DNA from: Candidatus Gastranaerophilales bacterium
GTDB lineage: Bacteria; Cyanobacteriota; Vampirovibrionia; Gastranaerophilales; Gastranaerophilaceae
NCBI GenBank assembly: GCA_944323935.1
Contig: CALUUJ010000013.1
Location: 1-64,000, forward strand
Reading direction: 5' to 3'
Length of the DNA: 64,000 nt
The notes under the pieces were generated by a model. It ran no database searches. It was given only the letters and a program-made list of their open reading frames with translations, and was not told the DNA's origin. How positions within the stretch are numbered: the first letter of the stretch is position 1; each line of letters begins with the position of its first letter. Position numbers and translations under genes: made by a program. Below, in pieces: positions 25,712 through 34,737 of this stretch.

Positions 25712-27007
25712 ATGTTAGTAATATCACAAATACAACAGAATAATTCAAAAAATAACATAAATTTTAAAAAGAATAAATTTTCTAGATTTGAACGGATAAA
25801 CGATGAAACATTATTATCAAATAAAGAACACCCTCATAAAAAAAGGAAGAATATTTTAAAATATATAGTTGGAACTATAACAGGTACTATAGCATCTATA
25901 GCTGCAATTGCAATTATTATAAATAATGCAAAAAATAAAGATTCAAATAATCTACTTCCAGAAAAACCCAATTCAAATGTAAATTCTCAAAAAGAACCCG
26001 ATATTAAACCTCAAACAAAGAATAAACAAACTGATATGGGAATGGGATTGTCACAGACCAAACAAAATGAAATTAATACAACTGATAATAACATAAAAAA
26101 CAACAGTAATAGTTTTTACAGACCAAATAATATATCTGCCAATATATACGGTGGTATAGATATTGCAGAGGAAGTTTTTTGTTTAATACAAAATGGAAAT
26201 TCAACTTATAATAGTACTAAAAAGATTATTAGTGAACATTTCCCAAATTTAGAAATTAATGTTCATCCTATGTCTGAATATGACAATCCCGCAGGTACAA
26301 AAAACCAAAATTTGGCAGCAGTGGTCAGACCCAGTTACGATGAGAATGTTCAACTTAAAAAAGTTGATTTATTTTTACCCGAAATTGATTCTAAAAATGA
26401 ACAAAAACTAATAGAATACCTTGATAAACTTGCTCACGAATTTACTCATATTAACCAATCAATTAGAAGAGAAGCATCAGATAGCGAATACTTAAAACCA
26501 ACTATGTCGGGTAAGTTTATGTTTTATGTACAAAAAAAATTATTGGACAAGTTCACGGATAATATGGTCACTCACACTGCAATATCTTTAATAAAAGAAA
26601 CAGGAACAAAGTTAGAAACACCAGATGACTTTAATAAATTTATGGATTCTCCTATTACAATAGAGATGAGTGAAAATAAAATAGCGGAGATTCTTGGGTT
26701 GGGTACAAATCCTACTGAACAGAAAAAGCAAATGATATCAATATTTAATGAAGCATTTGATTCATTACTTGAGACAATGCACTATGAAAGTGATCCTATA
26801 ATTGTTGATACCATATATAGATATGGTGGATATGAAAAACTTCGTGAAACAATAAGACAAATTTGTGCGGAATCATTTAAAAATGAAGAAGAAGCATATA
26901 TTGCAGGACAAATAGTCAGACAAAATTTAAATGGTACCACAAATTGTAGAACATACAATGATTTAATCCATATAGTAATGGGCTTATGTTCAAAATCATT
27001 AAAATAA
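25712..27007 (+). CDS. Membrane-anchored HEFTH zinc metalloprotease
   Basis: 431 residues. The N-terminal cytoplasmic part has the motif NINFKKN (about 15-21), then basic residues and one membrane helix (about 49-71), then a low-complexity N/Q/K-rich linker to about 140. The C-terminal domain carries HEFTH (H242, E243, H246) in LDKLAHEFTHINQ, the HExxH zinc motif. EEEAY at about 392-396 may provide the third ligand of a gluzincin-type site. With a positive-inside helix the protease domain would face outside. Substrate and family are unknown. No ribosome site better than AAGGATTTTGAA is visible before the ATG. It neighbours two 'SFGK' proteins. Confidence 0.65.
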   Translation: MLVISQIQQNNSKNNINFKKNKFSRFERINDETLLSNKEHPHKKRKNILKYIVGTITGTIASIAAIAIIINNAKNKDSNNLLPEKPNSNVNSQKEPDIKPQTKNKQTDMGMGLSQTKQNEINTTDNNIKNNSNSFYRPNNISANIYGGIDIAEEVFCLIQNGNSTYNSTKKIISEHFPNLEINVHPMSEYDNPAGTKNQNLAAVVRPSYDENVQLKKVDLFLPEIDSKNEQKLIEYLDKLAHEFTHINQSIRREASDSEYLKPTMSGKFMFYVQKKLLDKFTDNMVTHTAISLIKETGTKLETPDDFNKFMDSPITIEMSENKIAEILGLGTNPTEQKKQMISIFNEAFDSLLETMHYESDPIIVDTIYRYGGYEKLRETIRQICAESFKNEEEAYIAGQIVRQNLNGTTNCRTYNDLIHIVMGLCSKSLK

Positions 27008-27118
27008 ATATACAATATTAATATTTAAATATTATAAATTTTTCTAGCAAAAAAATAAATTATATGTTTTTAACCATAATAAGATATTATATGAGAGTAA
27101 AAGAGTAAGGAAAAATGT

Positions 27119-27925
27119 ATGAATGTTTCACCTGTAAGTTTCGGGAAAACAGTAAGAGTTAATGCCACAAGTGATGTTGCTTTTGATATTGCAAGATTAG
27201 CAAATGAAAAGAAAGTTTCAAAATCAGAAAAAAGTGCACAAAAAGAAGTAAAAGCTATTTTTGATGATGTATCATTTGCGCCTGCTCAAGTAGCTACATA
27301 TACAAATCGTTGGGGGGAAGAAGAAGTATATATTGTTAGTGGTAAAGAAAGTAAAAAAATTGATTTATTAAATGAACAAATAGCAACCGGAATAATACAA
27401 GCAGGTGATTCTCTTTTACCTCTTGGAAAGAGTGAAAAGTTTAAAAAATCTCTTGATAGACAATATAAAAGATATCTTAATCAAAAAAGGGATTTTCTTT
27501 TAGATTCTGCTACTAACTTTAGTATAAGTGCAATCTATAATCCTCAAAAAACAAGGGTAAAATCTGTATCAAGAGAATATGATAGTGTATATGCTGTTTC
27601 AGGTACTGAACAACAAATTGAAGAAATGAAGAAAATTATTGAAAAAACAAATGGTAAAGCAACTATCTTAGATGCTACTGAACTATATACTCAAGGTTTA
27701 ACTAATGGATTATGTAATGAAGCTGCATCACAAGGTAAAAAAATAAATTTTGTTATTACAGGAAAAGAAGCAACCGATAAAGTTTCTTTTATGGATTATG
27801 GTTGGTCTTCTTTAAATGGTATTTCTAAAAGGATACAAAAATTTATATCTCTTGATAATGTCAAAGATAAGGTTAGACCTATACAAGAAGCAATGGAATA
27901 TGATACAAAGAAAGGAATTAAATAA
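27119..27925 (+). CDS. 'SFGK' N-terminal motif protein, 268 aa
   Basis: It begins MNVSPVSFGKTVRVNATSD. A module with the pattern VYIVSGKESKKIDLLNEQI (about 70-88) reappears near residues 157-176 as VYAVSGTEQQIEEMKKII, and a shorter trace occurs at NFVITGKEA, so the protein contains an internal duplication. There is no signal peptide or membrane helix. AAGGA lies eight bases before the ATG. The stop codon shares one base with the next gene's ATG (TAATG), and that gene is a shorter homologue. Function is unknown. Confidence 0.7.
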   Translation: MNVSPVSFGKTVRVNATSDVAFDIARLANEKKVSKSEKSAQKEVKAIFDDVSFAPAQVATYTNRWGEEEVYIVSGKESKKIDLLNEQIATGIIQAGDSLLPLGKSEKFKKSLDRQYKRYLNQKRDFLLDSATNFSISAIYNPQKTRVKSVSREYDSVYAVSGTEQQIEEMKKIIEKTNGKATILDATELYTQGLTNGLCNEAASQGKKINFVITGKEATDKVSFMDYGWSSLNGISKRIQKFISLDNVKDKVRPIQEAMEYDTKKGIK

Positions 27926-28374
27926 TGAATGTACAGCCTATTAGTTTCGGAAAAGTAATAAGAGTAAATGGTACAAAATCTACGGCTCAAAATATTTTAG
28001 CCCTAGCCAATTCAGATGTCCCAGATAAAACACACAAATCAGTTCAAAGAGATGCAAAAAAAATATTTTCAGATAGAACAAAGAATGGACCTGTTAGAGT
28101 TTTTACTCAAAATAAAGGAAAAGATATCTTTCTATTAAGTGGGAAAGAATCAGAAATTGCAGCTAATACTATTGAAAGAGCAAGAAAAGATTTAGGTGTT
28201 GCTAAAATCTTTATGACTAATAAAGAACAGTTTCAGACTTTTCTACGTAAAGTTACCAAACAAACAAACGATGAATTAAGTCATCTGATTACGACAAGAA
28301 AAGCTCCTTTTTCTATAGAAGTAATAAACCATAGAGGTCAACATCGTATACATAAAGTTAATATCCAAAAATAA
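27925..28374 (+). CDS. 'SFGK' N-terminal motif protein, 149 aa
   Basis: It begins MNVQPISFGKVIRVNGTKST. It is homologous to the first 120 or so residues of the preceding protein (LAN, KSVQRDAKKIFSD, IFLLSGKESE). Translation is coupled to the upstream gene through TAATG. No recognised domain is present. The pair looks like a tandem gene duplication with divergence in length; function is unknown. Confidence 0.7.
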   Translation: MNVQPISFGKVIRVNGTKSTAQNILALANSDVPDKTHKSVQRDAKKIFSDRTKNGPVRVFTQNKGKDIFLLSGKESEIAANTIERARKDLGVAKIFMTNKEQFQTFLRKVTKQTNDELSHLITTRKAPFSIEVINHRGQHRIHKVNIQK

Positions 28375-28378
28375 TTCA

Positions 28379-30628
28379 TTAAATTACATCAACAGGGTCA
28401 ATATCAATTATCATTTTTATGTCATCTGCTATAGAAGTATTTTTCATAAACGTTGATACTATATATTGACCTTTTTTGTTCATTTTATTTTTTATTATTA
28501 TTTGAAAACGATATTCTGAATTTAATTTATACATTATACATTTCATTGAGCCATTTATTTCTATATATTCAGATAATCCCAATTTTGTTATTTGAGTTTT
28601 TAGTCGTTCTGAAATTTCTTGTGCACATTTATAGGCTCTATCTTCATTTATAGAAGATATTACAATTTTTATAATTTGACAAAATGGCGGATAACCAAAC
28701 ATTTCACGCCTATTAATTTCATTTTCATAAAATTCCAAATAGTTCTGAGATTTTGCATTTTCTATAGCATATAAATCAGGATTGTATGTTTGGAAAATAA
28801 CTTTTCCGTCAAATTCGCCTCTGCCTGCTCTGCCTGCTACTTGCATTAATAATTGAAATCCTCTTTCGCTTGAACGATAATCCGGTAATGAAAAACTTAT
28901 ATCAGCATCTACAACTCCAACTAATGTGACATTTTTATTATCAAGCCCTTTTGCTATAATTTGTGTACCTATTAAAATATCTATATCACCATTTTGGAAC
29001 CGCTCGAGAATTTCGATATATTTTGTTTTCGAAGAAAGTACATCCGAATCAATTCTTTCTATTTTTGCATTTGGAAATAGTTTTGAAGCAATATTTTCTA
29101 TTCTTTGAGTCCCCATCCCTGACATTTTTATTTCCGTTGAAGAACATTTAGGACATTTATCAGGCAGTTTTTTTGTTGTATCACACCAGTGACATTTTAA
29201 TGTTTTATCTGCATTATGGTATATCATTGGAATATCGCAGTTAGGACACTTTATGACTTCACCGCAGCTTTTACATTGTACACTTGTGTAAAAACCTCTT
29301 CTATTCATTAGAAGAATTGTTTGTTTTTTATTATTTAATGCACTGTTTATTGCATTTATTAAAGTATTAGAGAAAATACTGCGTGATTCTTTATAGAATT
29401 CTTCACGCATATCTATAACAGTTACTTTTGCTAAATCTACATTATTGTATCTGTTTTTTAGTGTTATTAAATTGTCGGATGAAAGTGCTTTATAATAAGA
29501 ACTTATATCCGGTGTCGCACTTCCTTTGATTAAGGTTGCATTATTTAATTCACATATTTTTTCTGCAACCAAACGTGCATCATATCTTGGAGAAGGTGAT
29601 GTTTGTTTATAGGTGTTTTCGTGTTCTTCATCTATAATTACCAAACCTATATTATTTAATGGTGCGAACACAGCACTTCTTGCACCTATAATAATTCTGA
29701 TTTTATTTTCTCTTAATTTATTCCATACATCAAATTTTTCGCCTTCCGAAATACTGCTATGCCAAACAGCTATTTCCTCCTGATTAAATCGTCTGATTAA
29801 CCTTAAAGTTAATTGTGAAGCAAGTGCAATTTCGGGTGCTAAGAATAATATATTTTTACCTTCCTCAAGTGTCTTTTTGATTGCTCGGAAATAAATTTCT
29901 GTTTTTCCGCTTCCTGTAATTCCGTTTATTAATATGGATTCATATTGCTTTTTATCCATTTTTTTTGAAATTTTGTCAAAAGCAATTTGCTGTTCTTCTG
30001 AGAGAGGAGGGAAATCATCTTTTTCTATATTTTTGAATACATTTAACGGATCTCGATAAACGGATTTTTCGGTTATTTTAACAAAACCATTTGCTTCCAA
30101 TTTTAAAATAGTGGCTCTTGTTGTTTTGACTTCTTTTTCAAATTCAATTAGAGGAACCTCATTATTTTTTTCAAGCTTTTCCAATATTTTAATTTGTCTT
30201 ATCGGGGCATTTTCTTTTGTTATAAATGAAATATATTTTTCTTTTTTTTCTTTTTGTATTTTTCCTGTATTTTCTTTTAAAAATTTCATTGGAACAGCAG
30301 CTTGTAAAACGGTATTGATATCACAACAATAATAGTTTGCAATCCAATCTATAAGTTTGAGATAATCAAGTGAAAATACGCTTCTTTTATCTATAATTTT
30401 TATAATCTCTTTTGCTTTTATTCCTTCTTCTAAATATGAAGAAAACCCTGTGACAAATGCAACGATATTTTGTTTCCTGTATCCAAACGGAACTAATACG
30501 GCTTGTCCTACTTTAATGTCATCTTTTAAATTATCGGGGATTAAATATGAAAATGTTCTTGTACCAAGATTTATAACATCTACAAGGCAAAGTGCATATT
30601 TTTTGTTTTCTTTTTCTACTTCTTGCAT
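28379..30628 (-). CDS. priA: Primosomal protein N' (replication restart helicase)
   Basis: 749 residues. The N-terminal DNA-binding region (LIPDNLKDDIKVGQAVLVPFG) precedes the helicase: Walker A NGITGSGKTEIY, DEEH, and motifs in IGTQIIAKGLDNKNVTLVG. The eight-cysteine zinc region (CKSCGEVIKCPNC, CHWCD, CPKC) lies between the helicase lobes. PriA reloads the replisome at stalled forks. No clear Shine-Dalgarno precedes the ATG. It is separated from the PC4 gene upstream by a strong terminator. Confidence 0.96.
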   Translation of the reverse strand: MQEVEKENKKYALCLVDVINLGTRTFSYLIPDNLKDDIKVGQAVLVPFGYRKQNIVAFVTGFSSYLEEGIKAKEIIKIIDKRSVFSLDYLKLIDWIANYYCCDINTVLQAAVPMKFLKENTGKIQKEKKEKYISFITKENAPIRQIKILEKLEKNNEVPLIEFEKEVKTTRATILKLEANGFVKITEKSVYRDPLNVFKNIEKDDFPPLSEEQQIAFDKISKKMDKKQYESILINGITGSGKTEIYFRAIKKTLEEGKNILFLAPEIALASQLTLRLIRRFNQEEIAVWHSSISEGEKFDVWNKLRENKIRIIIGARSAVFAPLNNIGLVIIDEEHENTYKQTSPSPRYDARLVAEKICELNNATLIKGSATPDISSYYKALSSDNLITLKNRYNNVDLAKVTVIDMREEFYKESRSIFSNTLINAINSALNNKKQTILLMNRRGFYTSVQCKSCGEVIKCPNCDIPMIYHNADKTLKCHWCDTTKKLPDKCPKCSSTEIKMSGMGTQRIENIASKLFPNAKIERIDSDVLSSKTKYIEILERFQNGDIDILIGTQIIAKGLDNKNVTLVGVVDADISFSLPDYRSSERGFQLLMQVAGRAGRGEFDGKVIFQTYNPDLYAIENAKSQNYLEFYENEINRREMFGYPPFCQIIKIVISSINEDRAYKCAQEISERLKTQITKLGLSEYIEINGSMKCIMYKLNSEYRFQIIIKNKMNKKGQYIVSTFMKNTSIADDIKMIIDIDPVDVI

Positions 30629-30699
30629 AACTTTATTTTATCTGCTTTTTTATGAATTTCAAATAACAAGCAGGCCTTTTTTGAATTTTATAATAAAAA

Positions 30700-30749
30700 A
30701 TTCCAATATAAGTCAAATCATATCAAATTATGTTTGCTTATATTGGAAT
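30700..30749 (-). terminator. Terminator of the phosphoglucomutase-PC4 operon
   Basis: Thirteen-base arms ATTCCAATATAAG and CTTATATTGGAAT; on the minus strand the hairpin runs into TTTTTT. It follows the PC4-like gene and precedes priA. Confidence 0.85.
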
Positions 30750-30775
30750 ATACATAATTAATTGTTGTTTTAAGT

Positions 30776-31018
30776 TTATTCTTCCAATTCGGAAGCTAAT
30801 TCTTGCATTGCTTCTTCTACTGCATCCTTTAATAACATCAAATTATCAGGAGATACTGTTACTCCTTTTTTTGTAGGAAGCCAAGTAGCTCCGTCATCTG
30901 TTGTGTAATAAATTCTTAAATCTAAATATTTTTTGTCTTTATAAGAATTAATACTTATTTGTAATTGTTCAGTTGCATTTCTTGGAATTGTTGCTAATAT
31001 TTTTGCTTCTTCTGCCAT
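30776..31018 (-). CDS. PC4/p15-like single-stranded DNA-binding protein
   Basis: 80 residues. IPRNATEQLQISINSYKDKK, DLRIYYTTDDGATWLPTKKG and VTVSPDNL follow the PC4 (Sub1/YdbC) fold pattern of four beta strands and a helix. Bacterial members such as Lactococcus YdbC bind single-stranded nucleic acid. It lies 13 bases after the phosphoglucomutase gene and is probably co-transcribed. The GAGGTAGATAAA before the ATG serves as ribosome site. Confidence 0.88.
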   Translation of the reverse strand: MAEEAKILATIPRNATEQLQISINSYKDKKYLDLRIYYTTDDGATWLPTKKGVTVSPDNLMLLKDAVEEAMQELASELEE

Positions 31019-31030
31019 TTTATCTACCTC

Positions 31031-33301
31031 TTATATACCTATTGTTTCTTTATAATTCGGAACTTCAAATATTCTTGTATCAGAATCTTTGTTTGTGAAT
31101 TTAAGATATTCTTCCATTGATTTATCTTTAGCATTATTGTAATAATCTTTGGAAATTAAGGCAAGATATTCTTCGTTCAAATCGCCTGAATAGTTTCCTA
31201 AAATCTTTGCAAATTTTGATATATCATCTTTGTTACTTCCTGCACCGTATGCTTTTGTTTTAGCATCAGTTCCTGACGGACGAATTTCTATAAATTTATC
31301 TGTAAATTTCAAGAATGTACCATCACCTACAAATTTTATATCAATTAAGTTATCAAAATTTAAAGTTGGGAATGTTGATTTTAAAATTGATTTTACATTA
31401 TCTAAAGTAATTTTTCCGTCAAACTCTGCTAGTGCCATTGTTAGATAGAATAAATCATTTTTAGTTCTTAATGCTTCGCCGTCTTTTTTTGCTTGTGTAA
31501 GTTTTACAATATCAGGTTCTGATTCATTATAGTATGCAATATCTTCTCTCATATCATATTTTGCTATAATTTCATTCAAGTTGAATATTTCATCCAATGC
31601 AACCGATAAAGTTTTACCTTCTGCTTCAAGTTTTGCAGCCAGAGCGGAAGCAACTATAATTGCTTCTGAAGCACTTTTTTCTCTCATTGCTATTGCAATT
31701 CTGCCTGCTTTTGATTTTATTAACTCTTCGCTTCCTATAATCATTCCGCCTGATTCTTCTCCGCCAAATATCATTCTTGGATTTTTGCCAAGATTTACTT
31801 CATAGCCGAATACATCAGTTACAATTACATCTTTTTCCGGATTATTGATTAACTGCATTTCAACTTTTTTCATAATATTTGCGATTTCTTTAAAGCCAAC
31901 GGGCACATTTACAACTTTTATATTGTTATATTTAGCCCACTCATCCCAAGATTTTGCACTTGCTGTTGTTTTTATCATAAATCTCGGATGATTATTCCAT
32001 TGTCCTGAAGCTTTTAATTGTTTTGCCCAGAAATCCATAATCAATAAGAAAGATTGATTTGCAGTATATATGCATAATATTCTGTCATTATCAAGCTCAG
32101 AATAACTTATACCTGTCTTATCAAGAAAATCTATTGATTTTTTGTCTTCTATTTGGCATACGGTTAACCTGTCATGATCCGGGTCTGTAATTAAAACTAC
32201 TGTTCCTATCGGATATTCTTTTAATTTTTTATCATAGTTTAATGTATCAATAACAGGGAAATATGAACTTCCGTCTTGTTTTTTACCAAGTACTGTTGCA
32301 TCAACGGAATAATCGTAAAAACATTTATTGCCTTTTGGATCTGTATCATATTTGCCTATTCCATGGAAGAATGGGTCTTCTTCTATATTCATCCAATCAA
32401 ATTTCTCTGAAATATTGAATGCAGTTAATATTTTACTTAGAGTATTATATGCACTACCCCCAACATTTTCTATAATAATTTTGTTTTTGATTCCTTTTAT
32501 TAAATCAAGATTTTCTTTATTTGCAACGCCTTTTTCTAAATATTCTTTATATAAATCAATACCATTATTGATTGTTTTCATAAAGGATTCATTGATTAAT
32601 TCGTCATCAGATTTTGCAATTTTGATTTCGTATTTGCCATCTTTTTTTACGATTGCAAATATTTCTTTAATTTTATCTACAAATTCCATTGATTCTTCAG
32701 GTAAATATTGGCTGCCTTGAGAGTTTAAATCTTTCGTTGCATTCTTAACACTTATGCCGTGGCTTGAAGTTATATATTCACCGCCTAATAAATCAAGTTT
32801 AAAGCATAAAAATGATGCAAGCCATATCGGCATGGTTTTTCTTTCATATATTGTAAGAGTCTCTATTCCTTGTGCTGCTTGTACTCTTGCTATTAAATCT
32901 AAAAATTTATCGGAATTATATCTTACTTCTCTTCCTGCAAGTTTAATAAGTTTCTTACCTTTGTACTTCTCTTTAGCAACTAATGCTTTTGCATAAGTAG
33001 CAAGCATTATCCCCATTATGTTTATTGGGAAACGAACATCATATGGGTATAATATATTCTGTGGTCCTCTAATTCCTGCGGTTGAAACAGCGGCTTCTTT
33101 TTCATAATTTTTCAGCCAGTTATCTAAATTTAAACCTTCTGGATTTGTATTTGCATCGTATGGCATTAAATGTTCTTTCTTCAATACAAATACCATTTCG
33201 TCTTTATTATTTATATCTATATATTTATTGTTCTTAATGTATTCAGGAGTATTTTTTTCAACTGATTTATATAATTCTTGTTCTAATGTTTGGGCTGTCA
33301 T
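31031..33301 (-). CDS. Phosphoglucomutase/phosphomannomutase family protein
   Basis: 756 residues, longer than typical members. STAGIRG at the start, DPDHDRL (metal loop), GGEESGG (sugar-binding loop) and RPSGTDAKTK (phosphate-binding loop) identify the alpha-D-phosphohexomutase superfamily. The phosphoserine loop is TSSHGIS (about 178-184) instead of the common TASHNP, so activity or substrate may differ. The frame opens at 33325, but AAGGAG precedes the ATG at 33301. Glucose-1-phosphate/glucose-6-phosphate exchange is the default guess. It is co-transcribed with the PC4-like gene. Confidence 0.88.
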   Translation of the reverse strand: MTAQTLEQELYKSVEKNTPEYIKNNKYIDINNKDEMVFVLKKEHLMPYDANTNPEGLNLDNWLKNYEKEAAVSTAGIRGPQNILYPYDVRFPINIMGIMLATYAKALVAKEKYKGKKLIKLAGREVRYNSDKFLDLIARVQAAQGIETLTIYERKTMPIWLASFLCFKLDLLGGEYITSSHGISVKNATKDLNSQGSQYLPEESMEFVDKIKEIFAIVKKDGKYEIKIAKSDDELINESFMKTINNGIDLYKEYLEKGVANKENLDLIKGIKNKIIIENVGGSAYNTLSKILTAFNISEKFDWMNIEEDPFFHGIGKYDTDPKGNKCFYDYSVDATVLGKKQDGSSYFPVIDTLNYDKKLKEYPIGTVVLITDPDHDRLTVCQIEDKKSIDFLDKTGISYSELDNDRILCIYTANQSFLLIMDFWAKQLKASGQWNNHPRFMIKTTASAKSWDEWAKYNNIKVVNVPVGFKEIANIMKKVEMQLINNPEKDVIVTDVFGYEVNLGKNPRMIFGGEESGGMIIGSEELIKSKAGRIAIAMREKSASEAIIVASALAAKLEAEGKTLSVALDEIFNLNEIIAKYDMREDIAYYNESEPDIVKLTQAKKDGEALRTKNDLFYLTMALAEFDGKITLDNVKSILKSTFPTLNFDNLIDIKFVGDGTFLKFTDKFIEIRPSGTDAKTKAYGAGSNKDDISKFAKILGNYSGDLNEEYLALISKDYYNNAKDKSMEEYLKFTNKDSDTRIFEVPNYKETIGI

Positions 33302-33379
33302 AACTATCTCCTTAGTTGTTATCATCGTTTATGATACTAAACACATACTGACATAACAAGTGCCTGTATAAACTACAAT

Positions 33380-34114
33380 TTATCCCTTTGTACATATTAT
33401 ATAAATAGGATTATAAGTTAGATATACTTTATTGTTCTGTGTATAGTTTTCTTTATATTTTTGTTCAAAATCTTTTAGTTTTGTTTTTGTTAATTTAATT
33501 TCTTTTATTGCGTTTGTTCCGGTGTATTTTAAATGTTTTAAAACTTCCATTGGGGTTTCAAAATCAATTTTAATTTTATCTTCTTTTTTTATAATAATTT
33601 TTTGTGTATTTAGAAAGTTTTCCATTGATGATATAGAAGATATTTCCTTTCCAATATTAAATATGGATTTAATTTCTTTTAGATTATCTTCTCCAAAAAT
33701 AGAAATTGCCAAAATGCCATCATCATCTAAAGCATTTATTAATTTAGACAAAGTATCTTCTATGTTTGAACACCATTGCAGGCAGGCGTTAGAAATAATC
33801 AAATTATATTTTTTATTTAGGTTGATATTCTCAATATCTCCTGCAATAAAGTTGCATTCTTTATATATTTCTTGTACGTATTTTTTTGATTCCTCAACGA
33901 TATCATTCAAATACAGTTCTGAAAATATGAGTTTATCTGCTATTTCTTTTGTTAGTATTCCTGTTGCACAGCCAATTTCAAAAATCTTATTATATTCTTT
34001 CTTTGGAAGTAAATTTATTAATTCTTTCGCCATTTTTTTTTGTACTATGGCATTTTCATCATATGTTTTTAAACTCTTTTTAAATCTTTTCTTTACGAGT
34101 GATTTATCAATCAT
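33380..34114 (-). CDS. bioC: Malonyl-ACP O-methyltransferase BioC
   Basis: 244 residues. It starts SLVKKRFKKSLKTYDENAIVQ, like BioC, followed by the SAM-binding IFEIGCATGILT. BioC methylates malonyl-ACP so that it can be elongated to pimeloyl-ACP methyl ester by fatty acid synthesis. The start overlaps the end of bioG by four bases (ATGA). The position in a bioF-bioG-bioC cluster supports the assignment over generic methyltransferases. Confidence 0.9.
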   Translation of the reverse strand: MIDKSLVKKRFKKSLKTYDENAIVQKKMAKELINLLPKKEYNKIFEIGCATGILTKEIADKLIFSELYLNDIVEESKKYVQEIYKECNFIAGDIENINLNKKYNLIISNACLQWCSNIEDTLSKLINALDDDGILAISIFGEDNLKEIKSIFNIGKEISSISSMENFLNTQKIIIKKEDKIKIDFETPMEVLKHLKYTGTNAIKEIKLTKTKLKDFEQKYKENYTQNNKVYLTYNPIYIICTKG

Positions 34115-34737
34115 ATAAAATCACTCCAGTTTTTGTACGAATCAAAAATATAGTGCGAATTTTCTATTTCTTTAATTTTTATATTTCTTTCTTCCCAAAA
34201 GTTCAACATATTTTTAAACGGAAATATTCTGTCTTTTGTTGATAAAAAAGCAGTATCAAATGGTAGAAAGTTATTTACTTTTAAATCTCTTATTGCGATT
34301 AATTCTTCTTTTAGTTCGTTAAGTGAGCGAGAAGTATATTCTTGTAAATTTTTTGTTGCAGAAATTTTCCTCATAAATTTAGAGCAAGACATTTTATTAA
34401 AATTAGAAACAGTCAAATCATATATGTTTTTTGGAATCCCATAATTATCATCTATTGGTTTTAATGTTCCATTGATTGCAATATATCTGTTAAAATTTTT
34501 GTATTGTTCATAGAAATAATTACAAACAAATACGCCCATTGACCAAGCTATTAAGTATTTCTTTTCATAATTAGAAAAATCAAAATCAGGTGTTTCTATA
34601 GTTCTATAATCAAAAAGTGTTAATATATCATAATTTTGTGCATATAAATCAGAAACGATTTTCTCATCCATTCCCCAACCGTTAAAAAATACAATAAGAT
34701 TTTTATTATTTTCTTTATTTAACCATTTATATTGCAT
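34111..34737 (-). CDS. bioG: Pimeloyl-ACP methyl ester esterase BioG
   Basis: 208 residues of the DUF452/BioG alpha/beta-hydrolase family. LIVFFNGWGMDEKIV is the oxyanion region and the nucleophile lies in AWSMGVFVC. A histidine in NSHYIFDSY completes the triad. BioG performs the BioH step, releasing the methyl group from pimeloyl-ACP. The ATG shares one base with the bioF stop codon, and the end overlaps bioC. Confidence 0.9.
   Translation of the reverse strand: MQYKWLNKENNKNLIVFFNGWGMDEKIVSDLYAQNYDILTLFDYRTIETPDFDFSNYEKKYLIAWSMGVFVCNYFYEQYKNFNRYIAINGTLKPIDDNYGIPKNIYDLTVSNFNKMSCSKFMRKISATKNLQEYTSRSLNELKEELIAIRDLKVNNFLPFDTAFLSTKDRIFPFKNMLNFWEERNIKIKEIENSHYIFDSYKNWSDFI

Noticed and set aside
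25564-25758. 64-residue minus-strand frame upstream of the metalloprotease
   Set aside because: It overlaps the start of the plus-strand gene, has no ribosome site and no recognisable features.
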